Positions 1-8,474 are shown, counted from the stretch's first letter. The stretch is DNA of 48,277 nucleotides from Chloroflexota bacterium (GCA_024232355.1 JAAEPW010000018.1:1-48277), one strand, 5' to 3'. The notes: a model not told the origin generated them from the letters alone. Program-made: numbers and translations.

Positions 1-59
1 ATGGATATCATTTTGTTTTTCGTCTCGCTTTTGTGATCGATGTTTGGTTCGTCCAACTC

Positions 60-956
60 TTATTTTGTTTTTTCCGCGTATTGCTCCAGAACCAGTTTTT
101 CGGGTTTGACATATTTTGTGACGATTTTCCCAGATTCGCTCAGTTCGATCTTTATTCGTTTGCTCGTTCTACCTGTGACCGTTGCTTTGGTGCCCCAGAA
201 AACACCTCTGGCAGATTCTTCCTTCCGCCAAATCACAGTGTCACCTGGCTCCAGTCGTTGATCGAGACCGGGGAAATCGCTCGTTGGCCTAAAGTATCCA
301 GAGTTGGCGTACTCTCTCAATCGCACTGCCTTTTCTTCCAAACGCACTTCCTCCTGTACACGCCGGTGCTCTGGGACATTTGGAACCACATAGTCTTCTA
401 TCGTGGGTTTTCCCTGCATAAAGGCATCCGTCAACTGATCTACCAACCGATACTCGCGCACTATTTCCCAGCGTTCATCTATTTCCTGTCGGTGGCGCTC
501 CACGACGCTATCTACCCACTGCTCAAAATTAGCACGTGTGCTCACTTGCGCTTCCCAATTCCAACGGCCCATCGCCCGCGCTTCTTTGATCAAGATGTCC
601 AGGCAGTAGCCGTATTCATACTCCAGCCACTGTACCCACCAAGGCTTGAGCCAGCGTGGTTGCCAAGCTGCAAGTACAAATCCCGCCATACCAAATGACA
701 TACAGATAAAGAAAATTCCATATCCAACAATGTCTCCACTCTCCACAGGCAACATCGCTAGCAAGGCAATAGCTATGAAGCCCAATCCAAACATTGGTGC
801 ACCATATACCATTGTACCACTTAACAGACCGGGCAAAGGTTCGAGGATGTACCAGGATTTGATTAATCCCACGCGAACAATCACATACAGTGTAATGGGA
901 AGCATCCCAAAGGCTATAATGAACCACACATCTTGCAATGTTGCTGGTTCCACCAT
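60..956 (-). CDS. Uncharacterised membrane protein with soluble C-terminal region
   Basis: 298 residues. The first ~100 residues hold three hydrophobic segments (about 10-28, 40-66 and 78-98), so the protein is probably anchored in the membrane. The rest is soluble and charged. The last ~60 residues, with GDTVIWRKEE and VKPEKLVLEQ, look like a small beta-barrel (KOW/SH3-like) domain. I do not recognise a family. The ATG overlaps the TAA of the upstream HdrC-like gene (TAATG), so translation is probably coupled. This context suggests it could be a membrane anchor or partner for the iron-sulfur pair, but that is inference. No gene is visible between its stop and the window edge. Confidence 0.8.
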   Translation of the reverse strand: MVEPATLQDVWFIIAFGMLPITLYVIVRVGLIKSWYILEPLPGLLSGTMVYGAPMFGLGFIAIALLAMLPVESGDIVGYGIFFICMSFGMAGFVLAAWQPRWLKPWWVQWLEYEYGYCLDILIKEARAMGRWNWEAQVSTRANFEQWVDSVVERHRQEIDERWEIVREYRLVDQLTDAFMQGKPTIEDYVVPNVPEHRRVQEEVRLEEKAVRLREYANSGYFRPTSDFPGLDQRLEPGDTVIWRKEESARGVFWGTKATVTGRTSKRIKIELSESGKIVTKYVKPEKLVLEQYAEKTK

Positions 957-1345
957 TACGTTATCCTCTCATCGTCGCAAATAAAAACACGGACAAGGTC
1001 AGAAGGTGGCAACTCAACCCGCTCCAACCCCCAATCACTCCGCACCTGGTCGAGTTCTTCCTGCGAGACCGGCAACGCCAGCCCACAGTCCAAAACATGG
1101 TCAAAGGCCGTCTGGTACCCGGCGGGAGCCTCTTCACGGCGGCGCTGTGCCATCATCAGTTCGTAGATGTCCACGCCGCTGGGGCACGCTTCCTGGCAGC
1201 GCCAGCAAGAGGTGCACAGCCACACCGAGTAATCGGCAGCGTCGGGGTCCGCAAGAAAGGTGACGATGGCGTGACCGCCCACCATCTCTACCGGGCAGAC
1301 GTCGACGCAGGTGCCGCATTGGATGCAAGCATCGGGATGTTTCAT
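956..1345 (-). CDS. HdrC-like ferredoxin-type protein, two 4Fe-4S motifs
   Basis: 129 residues. Two CxxCxxCxxxCP motifs are visible: C7, C10, C13, C17 and C44, C47, C50, C54. This is the layout of HdrC, GlpC and the SdhB C-terminal domain, which pass electrons between clusters. A much longer open frame continues upstream, but the start is placed at 1345: that ATG overlaps the TGA of the HdrB-like gene (ATGA) and the protein then begins just before the first cluster. The family partners HdrB-type CCG proteins, and that partner is directly upstream here. The product is probably cytoplasmic or bound to the membrane through the neighbouring gene product. Donor and acceptor are unknown; no HdrA flavoprotein is in the window. 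Confidence 0.88.
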   Translation of the reverse strand: MKHPDACIQCGTCVDVCPVEMVGGHAIVTFLADPDAADYSVWLCTSCWRCQEACPSGVDIYELMMAQRRREEAPAGYQTAFDHVLDCGLALPVSQEELDQVRSDWGLERVELPPSDLVRVFICDDERIT

Positions 1346-2184
1346 CGCCCCGCGCCCTCCCGCAGCCCCAATTCCGCCTCTGGCAGCCCCATTGCCAGCC
1401 CGATCAGTTGCGGCAGGAACATGGCCCGTTGGCGCAAGCCCGGCTCGTCGCGGACGATCATTCGCTGGAAGCGGCGCAGCAGCAGGTGGCAGTTGCCACA
1501 ACTGTGCAGCAAGAGATCGGCGTCCTGGTTTCGGGTGGCGGCCAGCTTGCGCCGTCCAGCGGCCAGGGACAGCCTGGGAGACGCCATATAGAGGGTCGCG
1601 CCGCAGCACTCGTCCTCGCCGCCATACGCGACGATCTGCGCGCCGGTCAGCTCGACCAGTCGCCGCATCGCCTGGGGCCTCATCGGGTCCTCGCCGGGCA
1701 CGCCCATCACGTCGCCGGGCCGGAATGCCTGGCAGGGGTTGGTGATCGCCACACGGAGTTGCAAAGGGCGCACGATCCGCGCCTGCACGTCGTCCGCTCG
1801 CTCGGCCAACAGTCGCACCAGGTGTTTGGCCGCCACATGCCCGGTGATGGCAAGCCCCAGCGGCTCCAGGCGGCGGTTCGCCTCGGCGCGCACGTCGGGG
1901 TCCTGCAAAGCGCGAGCGCCACGGGCGAGGGTGTTGGTGCAGCCGCCGCACACGGTCACTACCGTGTCGTGCCCCATCTGCACCACCCGCGCCAGGTTGT
2001 AGGCCGCTGCATAGGTCCAATCGGCGGTGAAGGATTCGATCACGGGCGAGCCGCAGCAGACGGCTTGCTGGACGATCTCCAACTCGATCCCCAGCGCCCT
2101 CAACACAGCGCGGGTCGCCAGTTCGTATTCCGGCATGCGCTGGAGAACCAGGCAGCCGGGGTAAAAGGCAAGTTTGAGTTTCAA
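1342..2184 (-). CDS. HdrB-like CCG-domain (cysteine-rich) protein
   Basis: 280 residues with two complete CCG domains. The first uses C11, C43-C44-G, C79 and C82. The second uses C151, C193-C194-G, C229 and C232. In the heterodisulfide reductase subunit HdrB such domains bind non-cubane 4Fe-4S clusters where disulfides are reduced; related domains occur in GlpC, SdhE and LutA. The coupled 4Fe-4S protein downstream (ATGA overlap at 1342-1345) supports a two-subunit HdrBC-like module for thiol/disulfide or quinone-linked electron transfer. The substrate cannot be read from sequence. The upstream intergenic region holds an array of palindromes rather than an obvious promoter. Confidence 0.88.
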   Translation of the reverse strand: MKLKLAFYPGCLVLQRMPEYELATRAVLRALGIELEIVQQAVCCGSPVIESFTADWTYAAAYNLARVVQMGHDTVVTVCGGCTNTLARGARALQDPDVRAEANRRLEPLGLAITGHVAAKHLVRLLAERADDVQARIVRPLQLRVAITNPCQAFRPGDVMGVPGEDPMRPQAMRRLVELTGAQIVAYGGEDECCGATLYMASPRLSLAAGRRKLAATRNQDADLLLHSCGNCHLLLRRFQRMIVRDEPGLRQRAMFLPQLIGLAMGLPEAELGLREGAGR

Positions 2185-2210
2185 ATCAATAGTTTGAATC
2201 CTGTTGACGG

Positions 2211-2352
2211 CCGCCGGGCGCTGAACCGCCCGGCTAAAAGCCTCGGATACATAGTATCCGCACCCTCCTGCGGAGGCTACACAGAGCCCGCGAAGCGGGC
2301 GTGGATGCTACGCATCCCAGGCTATGAGCCCGGCGGTTTAGCGCCGGGCGGT
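2211..2352. repeat. Array of six consecutive hairpins bounded by related inverted ends
   Basis: Six back-to-back dyads: GCCGGGCG/CGCCCGGC (2213-2220/2227-2234), CGGATAC/GTATCCG (2244-2250/2254-2260), CCTCC/GGAGG (2264-2268/2272-2276), GCCCGC/GCGGGC (2286-2291/2295-2300), GGATGC/GCATCC (2303-2308/2312-2317) and GCCCGGCG/CGCCGGGC (2328-2335/2342-2349). The first and last hairpins are imperfect reverse complements of each other, so the whole unit has inverted ends. It fills nearly all of the space between two minus-strand genes. It resembles REP/MITE-type intergenic repeats; there is no T-tract, so a simple terminator is less likely. Confidence 0.8.
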
Positions 2353-2356
2353 ATGT

Positions 2357-3148
2357 CTATTGCGCCAAAGTCTCGATAGTTTCCAACACGCCCGCCACCA
2401 GGTAACGCGATCTGGACTCGGCGGTGATGATCAGGTCATCTCGCACGATGATATCCCCAGCGAGAATCACCCCCAGACTCTCCAAAACCTCATTGTAATC
2501 CATCCCACCCTTGACACCGGCATCGGCTTGGCAGACGGTGGCTTGTTTCCCTTCGAGCACACCGGCGTGGGCCAGGATCGTCGAGGCGCACCCTGCCGAC
2601 GCCAGCACCTTGTCGTGCGCGACGGCATCTTGAGCGATGCGATGGGCATCGGCGTTATCCCATTCCCTGCGGCAGCCGTTCCCGCCGATGAATACGAGGG
2701 CATCATAATCCTCGACGTTCACATCGGCCATCACCAAATCGACCGGCATATCTCGCCCCCCGGCCTCGCACGGCCTGACCACGCCCTCGGCCTGAGAAGC
2801 CACCGGCGTGCTGTAGCCAGCTTGCTCGAACTCGCGCAACAACAACACGGACCAAGGCGCATAAGTCCGTCCAGGGAGAACAAACAACACGCTGCAACTC
2901 TTTGTATCGGACGGCTCGCACGGCCCGTCAGGTGCAACCGGTGACCAGGGCGTCGGGCGCGGTGTAGGCTCCTCGGTCGGAGTGGCGGTGGGGACTAGTG
3001 TAGGTTCTTTGGTCGGCACGACCGTGGGAGATGGTTGCGGTGACGGTGACGGCGCGACCGTCTCCACTGCGGCTTGATCCTGGGAACCGCATCCTGCAAT
3101 TGCTAACGACAACACAACGAGAACTAGAGATAGTACGAGCTTTTTCAC
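2357..3148 (-). CDS. DJ-1/PfpI-like lipoprotein with PT-rich stalk
   Basis: 263 residues, GTG start chosen because GGAGG lies 8 nt upstream. A signal peptide with lipobox AIAGC puts the lipidated cysteine at C20. Residues 30-75 form a Pro/Thr stalk. From about 85 the protein has the DJ-1/PfpI (class I glutamine amidotransferase-like) fold pattern: DALVFIGGNG and a nucleophile-elbow cysteine, C187, in ASAGCAS. It is therefore an extracytoplasmic, membrane-tethered member of a family that is normally cytoplasmic. Family members include deglycase/chaperone-like proteins and proteases; activity here is unknown. It lies 253 nt downstream of tldD and probably has its own promoter. Confidence 0.85.
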   Translation of the reverse strand: MKKLVLSLVLVVLSLAIAGCGSQDQAAVETVAPSPSPQPSPTVVPTKEPTLVPTATPTEEPTPRPTPWSPVAPDGPCEPSDTKSCSVLFVLPGRTYAPWSVLLLREFEQAGYSTPVASQAEGVVRPCEAGGRDMPVDLVMADVNVEDYDALVFIGGNGCRREWDNADAHRIAQDAVAHDKVLASAGCASTILAHAGVLEGKQATVCQADAGVKGGMDYNEVLESLGVILAGDIIVRDDLIITAESRSRYLVAGVLETIETLAQ

Positions 3149-3159
3149 GACATTTTCCT

Positions 3160-3275
3160 CCTCTGATAGAATGTTGGGCTTGGAATACCCTGTGACATCT
3201 CAAAATCTCACAAACTATACACCTGGCCCCAGAGCCTGGTTCAAAAGCTCAGGTCTCACTGCATTCTATCAGAGG
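3160..3275. repeat. 14-bp perfect inverted repeat in lipoprotein leader
   Basis: CCTCTGATAGAATG at 3160-3173 is exactly inverted as CATTCTATCAGAGG at 3262-3275, with 88 bp between. The left arm contains part of the Shine-Dalgarno region of the minus-strand DJ-1-like lipoprotein, so pairing in the transcript could hide the ribosome site. The rest of the 3149-3401 gap shows no gene and no clear terminator for tldD. Confidence 0.5.
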
Positions 3276-3401
3276 AAAAGTCATACGTATGGGTTTGCAT
3301 AACCAATTCAAAGCTCTTTAACATCAGAAACTTGCCCGAACCTGCGGGAGGGTCAGTAGTAACCACAAAAGTTACCGTTCCCACGCATCACGCAACGCGC
3401 C

Positions 3402-4865
3402 CTACTTCATCACCCCTACCTGAACATTGCGGAAGCGGGTCGGGGCCGCGCCGTGACCGGTGTGCGCCACCTGGCCGGGCTGGCCCTTGCCGCAGTTGGG
3501 CGTGCCCCACACGTGCCAGTGGTCGGCGTTGCAGATGGCATCACAGTTGCCCCAAAACTTGGGCGTGATGTCGGTGTAGGTGGCGTTCTTGTACATCTGC
3601 CCCAGCTTGCCGTTCTTGACCTGGTAAGCCAGCTCGGTGCCGAACTGGAAATTGAGCCGCTTGTCGTCGATCGACCAGCTCTTGTTGGTGATCATGTAGA
3701 TACCGTCGTCGGTGTCGGCGATGAGATCGTCCAGCGTCCACTCGCCCGGCTGGAGGCTGACATTGTTCATACGGATGAGGGGGATGCGGTTCCAGCCGTC
3801 GGCCCGCATCGTGCCGTTGCTGCGGGCGGGCGCGTCCGGGTGGATGCGCCGCAACTGGCTGGCCGTCTCCCGCGAGGTGAGATAGCCGACAAACATGCCA
3901 TTCTTGATAATGTCCGTGCTCTGAGCGGGCACACCCTCGTCGTCGTAGCCATAGGTGCCCAGGCCGGTGGGCGTCACCGCGTCGGCGGTGAGGTTGACAA
4001 TGTCGGAGCCATAGCGGAACGTGCCGTACTTTTCTGGCGTCAAAAAGCTGGTACCCGCAAAAGCGGCCTCGGTGCCAAACACCCGGTCCAACTCGATGGG
4101 ATGGCCGCACGACTCGTGGATCTGCAGCCCCAGTTGCGGGCCGTCCAGGATCAGCGTGGTGACCCCACTGGGGCATTGAGGTGCACTCAAAAGGGCCACG
4201 GCCTCCTCGCCCATACGCCGGGCGTTGCTCACCAAGTCCCACTGTTGGACGAACTCGTAGCCGCCCGTTCCCTGATGGCGGCCAAAAGAGTTGGGATACG
4301 AGCGTTTCTGCATCTCGCCCGCGCTCACGGCGACGGCGACCAGTCCCAGTCCACTTTCAAAGATTTCCTGTTCGATATAGCTGCCCTCGGTGCTGGCAAA
4401 GGTCTTGTTCTCTCGAATAAAGGCCAGGCTGGACTGGGCAACATTGACCCCCTGCACGGAGCGGGCCTCTTTGTCCGCGTCCAACAGCAGCGACACCTTG
4501 TCATTGAGCGGCACGGCAAAGGGGTCGATCTCTACCGGCGTGCGGTAGACGCCCTCGTGGACTTCGGGCGGCCCCAAGTTTACGTCCTCGATCTTGGCCA
4601 AAGCGCTGGCTTTGGCGATCTGGACCGCCAGAGCCGTGACGCGATCCACCTCATCAGGTGTGACCAAATGGCTGCTGGCAAAGCCCCACGCGCCATCGGT
4701 GATTACCCGTACGCCAAAACCCCGCGTGACGTCCAGTTCAAGCCCCTGTACAACGCCGTTCTTGACAGAGATCATCTGAGTCTCGCGGCGCACGATTCGC
4801 ATATCGGCATACGTCGCTCCCTGCACTTGGGCCAGGTTTAGCGCGCGATCTGTTAATTCTCGCAT
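3402..4865 (-). CDS. tldD: TldD-family metalloprotease
   Basis: 487 residues. TldD/TldE is a cytoplasmic zinc protease pair that degrades unfolded or modified peptides, as in microcin B17 maturation and CcdA turnover. The TldD signature zinc motif HESCGH is at H250, E251 and H255, identifying this as the catalytic partner; the conserved CGKGQP near residue 460 is also TldD-like. The start is the ATG at 4865, with AGGGAGGA about 7 nt upstream; the longer open frame lacks a ribosome site. The pmbA/tldE partner ends 16 nt upstream, so the two form an operon. The long open antisense frame across this gene reflects G+C-rich codon use and is not a gene. Confidence 0.95.
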   Translation of the reverse strand: MRELTDRALNLAQVQGATYADMRIVRRETQMISVKNGVVQGLELDVTRGFGVRVITDGAWGFASSHLVTPDEVDRVTALAVQIAKASALAKIEDVNLGPPEVHEGVYRTPVEIDPFAVPLNDKVSLLLDADKEARSVQGVNVAQSSLAFIRENKTFASTEGSYIEQEIFESGLGLVAVAVSAGEMQKRSYPNSFGRHQGTGGYEFVQQWDLVSNARRMGEEAVALLSAPQCPSGVTTLILDGPQLGLQIHESCGHPIELDRVFGTEAAFAGTSFLTPEKYGTFRYGSDIVNLTADAVTPTGLGTYGYDDEGVPAQSTDIIKNGMFVGYLTSRETASQLRRIHPDAPARSNGTMRADGWNRIPLIRMNNVSLQPGEWTLDDLIADTDDGIYMITNKSWSIDDKRLNFQFGTELAYQVKNGKLGQMYKNATYTDITPKFWGNCDAICNADHWHVWGTPNCGKGQPGQVAHTGHGAAPTRFRNVQVGVMK

Positions 4866-4881
4866 TGTTATCCTCCCTCTC

Positions 4882-6228
4882 TTAAAACTCGGTCGTGCCG
4901 GTAAACTGGAACTCGTGGATCTTGGCCGCCGGAGCGCAAGTGGCAAAGCCACCCCAACCGGACTTTATCAGCTTGAGTTCAGAACCCAGCATCTCGGCCC
5001 GGCTGAACGCTTCCAAAACGCTCTGGGTAAAGCGCAGGTTCTTGAGAGGACGGGTGATCTGCCCGTTCTCGATCAGGAACGTGCCGTCGCGCGTCATGCC
5101 AGTGAGGATGGTTTTGACCGGGTGCACGGTGTTGGTATAGTGAAAGCGCGTCACCCAGATGCCCCGCTCCGTCGAGGCCAGCATCTGTTCCTTGCTCGCC
5201 TGTCCGGGTGCCAGGAACAGGTTGCCGGGGATCGGTCCCATAGTATTCGGCGCGGGCAGGCTGTGGCCGGTCGAGGTTTTGGCCTGTTCCCGCCCGGCGG
5301 TGAACGAATCGTAAACCACGTTCTTGCCAACGCCGTTCTCGATGAGGGCCACCCGCTGCTTGGGCACGCCTTCATAGTCAAAGGAAGACACCAACCCCCG
5401 TGGGTCGAGGGCATCGTCCCAGACGCTAATATTGTCGCCGGTGATGCGCTCGCCAAAGCGGCCGTTCATAAAGCTGCGCTCTTCTTGCACCGAAAGCGCC
5501 CCCAGCCCCAGGTATCCCAGGTAGAACACCATGTCGCTCACGGCGTTCTCTTCCAGGATGACGGTGTAGGCTCCCGGCTCAATGTTGGTGGGATTGCGAC
5601 TGCGCAGGGCCTTGTCCACGGCCACCCGGCCCACCGCTTCGGGATCGATGTCGGACACGTTCATCGCGGCGGCGGAGGCGTACCCGGAGCCGGTCTCGCC
5701 CATGATGACGGTCACAATGTTTGCCACGGTGCTGCGATGGTAGGCCGAAACGCCCAACGAGTTGACAACCGCGATCTCGTCCGCCGACGTGGAAAAAGCG
5801 CCCGAAGCCTCCAGGTCGTTCTCCCGCGACATGGCGCAAATGGCGGCCGCTCCCTTGGCCCGTTCCTCCGGGGTGCAGCCAGCCGTCGCCTCGATGTAGG
5901 CGGCCGCCTCTTGGAACGGCTGCGGCTCGGGCAGCGAGTCAAAGTCGGGGTTGTCCTGCTGGAAGCGGGCCACCGTCTCGGCTGATTCCACCAATTTTTG
6001 CAACGCGTCGTCGCTCAGATCGTTGCCCGAGGCGACACCCACCTTTTTCCCGAACACGGCCCGCACCCGTACCGCCACGTTCGCTTCCGATACGTTTTGG
6101 TGGATGGTGCTGGCCGCGAAACGGGTCAGATGCTGGTCGCCACTAAAGACCAGTACCTCGGTCTGGTCGGCACTGGAGAGGCCCAGCACCCGATTAGCGA
6201 TTTCCTTTAATTTATCTTTTCCTTGCAC
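4882..6228 (-). CDS. pmbA: TldE/PmbA-family protease subunit
   Basis: 448 residues, the non-catalytic-type partner of TldD, lacking the HExxxH motif. PmbA/TldE hallmarks include an N-terminal SGDQHLTRFAAS-like segment, a central GAYTVILEENAVSDM and a C-terminal GxxRDGTFLIENGQ, as expected for the barrel that closes over TldD. The start is a GTG at 6226-6228, with GGAGG 7 nt upstream; an upstream ATG in frame has no ribosome site. It lies 31 nt after the lipoprotein gene above it and 16 nt before tldD, so the three are probably co-transcribed. Confidence 0.93.
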   Translation of the reverse strand: MQGKDKLKEIANRVLGLSSADQTEVLVFSGDQHLTRFAASTIHQNVSEANVAVRVRAVFGKKVGVASGNDLSDDALQKLVESAETVARFQQDNPDFDSLPEPQPFQEAAAYIEATAGCTPEERAKGAAAICAMSRENDLEASGAFSTSADEIAVVNSLGVSAYHRSTVANIVTVIMGETGSGYASAAAMNVSDIDPEAVGRVAVDKALRSRNPTNIEPGAYTVILEENAVSDMVFYLGYLGLGALSVQEERSFMNGRFGERITGDNISVWDDALDPRGLVSSFDYEGVPKQRVALIENGVGKNVVYDSFTAGREQAKTSTGHSLPAPNTMGPIPGNLFLAPGQASKEQMLASTERGIWVTRFHYTNTVHPVKTILTGMTRDGTFLIENGQITRPLKNLRFTQSVLEAFSRAEMLGSELKLIKSGWGGFATCAPAAKIHEFQFTGTTEF

Positions 6229-6259
6229 TTTTTTCCCTCCTTTTGAACACGGATTGATA

Positions 6260-7303
6260 TTACGGTGCAGCAACGAACCCCAGGATGGTATCTGGGAATT
6301 TGTCCGTCATTAGCAAAAATCCCCGGTCGTCCAGGCGGACCAGTCCTTCCCAATTGCGTTCATCTTTTCTGAGCAATTCGAGTTGGATGGGCGGGCCGTC
6401 TACCAGGATGATGCCGGATTCGGTGTACTGGAACTCGACCAGCCGTTCGACGCCGTCGCGGCGGGTGTGAGTGGATCCCTGACCGTAGGTTTCAGCCAAC
6501 GGGTCGGTTTCGGGCAGCAGGTCATCGCCGCCGGTGTAGAAATAGTTGATCGCCCAAAAGCGGTCATCGCCGTCCAGTTCGGTAGCGTCGGTGATGCGGT
6601 ATTCGATGTTGGGGAAAGGGATGGTGTCGAGCGCGGTCAGATTTGCGTCAAAGATGTGCGCTACCGGCGAGGTGTTGAGAGCCACGCCATTTACCTCGTA
6701 AATCGTGATCACAGTGTCGCCAGTAGCGAGCAACGCTTCCTCGGCCTTGTTGCTCGACTCGGACTGGGACTGAATCTCGACCAGGTTGGTCACGTCCACC
6801 GCCAGCTCGCCAAGGTCGGGGGATATCGTCGCGGCCAGCAGGTAACCGATGGGCAAGTCCGGCTCGGCCTCGATGGTCAAATAAACCTTGTCTCCTACAA
6901 AAGCAATCGCCTCGTAGCCCTCAAAGCCATCGATCTGCTCGCTCAGGCCGGGGGCCACGAACGGAATCTGGATCGGATCCAGCGGATCGCTGGTCGTGCC
7001 GTCCAGAAAAGCCAAAATGTCGGCTTTGGGCAGGGCAAAGAGGAATCCATCACCCTCGGAGGTGAAAAAGTCGGGGTACTGGGGCAAGATGATGAGATAA
7101 TCACCATACCAAGCCAGGCCCGATACCTCTGCCTTTTTCTTCGACAGCGGCTCGGTGAGGGGGATCACGGTCACAGGCTGTTCGTCCACCGTCCCTTCTT
7201 GGCTTGGTGTTGAGGTGGGGGGCGCAGTTTGGCATCCAGTCAGGACAAGGACGATGCTCAATGCAAGCAATACAGTGATGGTCATAGATGCGCTTTTCAT
7301 CAT
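6260..7303 (-). CDS. Putative lipoprotein, beta-propeller/phytase-esterase-like
   Basis: 347 residues from the ATG at 7303 (AAGGA about 9 nt upstream), preferred over an ATG 11 codons earlier. The signal peptide ends in lipobox LVLTGC, followed by a short PTSTPS linker. The mature part repeats segments such as SGLAWYGDYLIILPQ, YEAIAFVGDKVYLTIEAE and WEGLVRLDDRGFLLMTD. This spacing of four-stranded blades resembles the esterase-like domain of phytase or SdiA-regulated-type propellers, in which GLA/EGLV blocks bind ligand. The assignment is tentative. It probably heads the pmbA-tldD operon. A weak TAGACA/TATCAA pair lies upstream, but I do not rely on it. Confidence 0.75.
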   Translation of the reverse strand: MMKSASMTITVLLALSIVLVLTGCQTAPPTSTPSQEGTVDEQPVTVIPLTEPLSKKKAEVSGLAWYGDYLIILPQYPDFFTSEGDGFLFALPKADILAFLDGTTSDPLDPIQIPFVAPGLSEQIDGFEGYEAIAFVGDKVYLTIEAEPDLPIGYLLAATISPDLGELAVDVTNLVEIQSQSESSNKAEEALLATGDTVITIYEVNGVALNTSPVAHIFDANLTALDTIPFPNIEYRITDATELDGDDRFWAINYFYTGGDDLLPETDPLAETYGQGSTHTRRDGVERLVEFQYTESGIILVDGPPIQLELLRKDERNWEGLVRLDDRGFLLMTDKFPDTILGFVAAP

Positions 7304-7396
7304 TCGTACTATCCTTGTATTCTCTTTGTGGTTCAATTGATAGTGTATGTACCTGCTTTGTCTAGTCGTTGAACCCTTCGACAGACTCGGGACATT

Positions 7397-7437
7397 GTCG
7401 GGCAGCCCGCGAAGCAGAGTTATGTTTTGAGCCCGAC
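7397..7437. repeat. Intergenic hairpin repeat GTCGGGC/GCCCGAC
   Basis: A perfect 7-bp stem (7397-7403 with 7431-7437) encloses 27 nt that include CCCGCGAAGC, also found in hairpin 4 of the 2211-2352 array. It is preceded by CCCTTCGACAGACTCGGGA (7375-7393), itself a repeat-like sequence. It sits just after the stop of the minus-strand epimerase. There is no T-tract, so it is more likely an intergenic repeat than a terminator. Confidence 0.5.
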
Positions 7438-7443
7438 GGTATG

Positions 7444-8394
7444 CTAGAAATTCATCTTGTCAATGTTCTGCCGATACCACTCGACGGTACGTTCCAACCC
7501 CTCTCTAGGCGTCGTGGCGGGATTATAGTCCAGCACCCGGCGCGCCTTCTCGATGTTGGCATGGGTCTCCTTTTGCTCCCCTGCCCGGCTGGGCTTTCTG
7601 TCAACCCGCACCCGGCGGCCGACGATCTCTTCCACGATCTTGATGCCTTCCCCGGTGGTCGTGGATGTGTCCGTTCCAATGTTGAAAATCTCACCCTCAC
7701 ACCGGTCCCAGTGATCCAAGATGGCGACCATCCCGTCGATGATGTCGCCCACGTAGGTATAGCTGCGTTTGTGTTGTTCGCAGCCTTCGAACAACGGGAC
7801 CGGCGTGTCTTGGAGCAGGCCACGTATCAATTGAGGGTACAGCTTGTCTGGTCGCTCCCGAGGGCCGTACACAGAAAACAAGCGCAAGGAGCAAGCGGGA
7901 AATCCCTTGTCGCGTGTGTGTGCCAGCGCGAGCTGTTCAGCAGCCAGTTTGGTCACACCATAATACGAGGTCGGCTTTGGTTCGGCATCCTCGCTCCCGG
8001 TGGCAATGGATCCATAGACGGACGACGTGGAAATGTTGATAAATCCTTGCAGAGAAGGAACAGTTTCAAGTGCTTTGAGCAACTGGTGCGTGGCGGTGAT
8101 ATTGTTTCGCGCGTAGGTCTCAAACGTGGCTGTGGCCGATATCCCCGGCTGCGCCGCCGCATGATAGACAAACTCAACATCTTGGATGGCTTCACTGAGA
8201 TCGTCTACGGCCAGGTCGAGGGGCAGAAACGTCACACCGTGGCTCTTGAGCGCGTCCCTGTTCAACTCTTTGAGAGAGCGGTCATAATAATCAGTGAGGC
8301 AATCGAGGCCACGCACAACGTGGCCCAAAGCAACCAATCGCTCTGCCAGATGCGAACCAATATAGCCCGCTGCTCCTGTGACGAGAATATTCAT
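7444..8394 (-). CDS. NAD-dependent sugar-nucleotide epimerase/dehydratase (extended SDR)
   Basis: 316 residues. The Rossmann motif GAAGYIGSHL begins at residue 7. The catalytic set is STSSVYG and YYGVTKLAAE (YxxxK), with ARNNITATHQLL and RLFSVYGPRERPD further marking a UDP-glucose/UDP-glucuronate 4-epimerase-like enzyme. It acts in the cytoplasm on a nucleotide sugar; exact substrate cannot be assigned. It is minus-strand and divergent from the lipid kinase, so it is outside the main polysaccharide operon but probably supplies the same process. An extended -10 (TGATATAAT) lies about 70 nt upstream. Confidence 0.9.
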   Translation of the reverse strand: MNILVTGAAGYIGSHLAERLVALGHVVRGLDCLTDYYDRSLKELNRDALKSHGVTFLPLDLAVDDLSEAIQDVEFVYHAAAQPGISATATFETYARNNITATHQLLKALETVPSLQGFINISTSSVYGSIATGSEDAEPKPTSYYGVTKLAAEQLALAHTRDKGFPACSLRLFSVYGPRERPDKLYPQLIRGLLQDTPVPLFEGCEQHKRSYTYVGDIIDGMVAILDHWDRCEGEIFNIGTDTSTTTGEGIKIVEEIVGRRVRVDRKPSRAGEQKETHANIEKARRVLDYNPATTPREGLERTVEWYRQNIDKMNF

Positions 8395-8465
8395 CAGACC
8401 TCCTGATACTTGGGAAATTTGACAGCCGGTTTCTGGCGTTGCGAGTTTCGGCCTGTCGTTGGCAG

Positions 8466-8474
8466 ATTATATCA
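8466..8474 (-). promoter_or_regulatory. Extended -10 promoter for the epimerase gene
   Basis: On the minus strand the sequence reads TGATATAAT, that is TGn plus a consensus TATAAT (TATAAT at 8471-8466). No good -35 is visible at 17 bp, which fits extended -10 promoters. Predicted start near 8459 gives a leader of about 65 nt. Confidence 0.45.

Noticed and set aside
2211..2352. CRISPR array
   Set aside because: The palindromes differ from each other and there are no regularly repeated units or spacers.
3453..4841. Long open frame on the plus strand opposite tldD
   Set aside because: It mirrors the codon pattern of the real gene, has no ribosome site and lacks recognisable motifs; tldD on the other strand has full family signatures.
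4915..5985. Long open frame on the plus strand opposite pmbA
   Set aside because: Antisense to a well-supported family member; no start signal or domain.
7397..7437. Rho-independent terminator for the epimerase gene
   Set aside because: Stem has a 27-nt interior and no T-tract on the minus strand; treated as a repeat.
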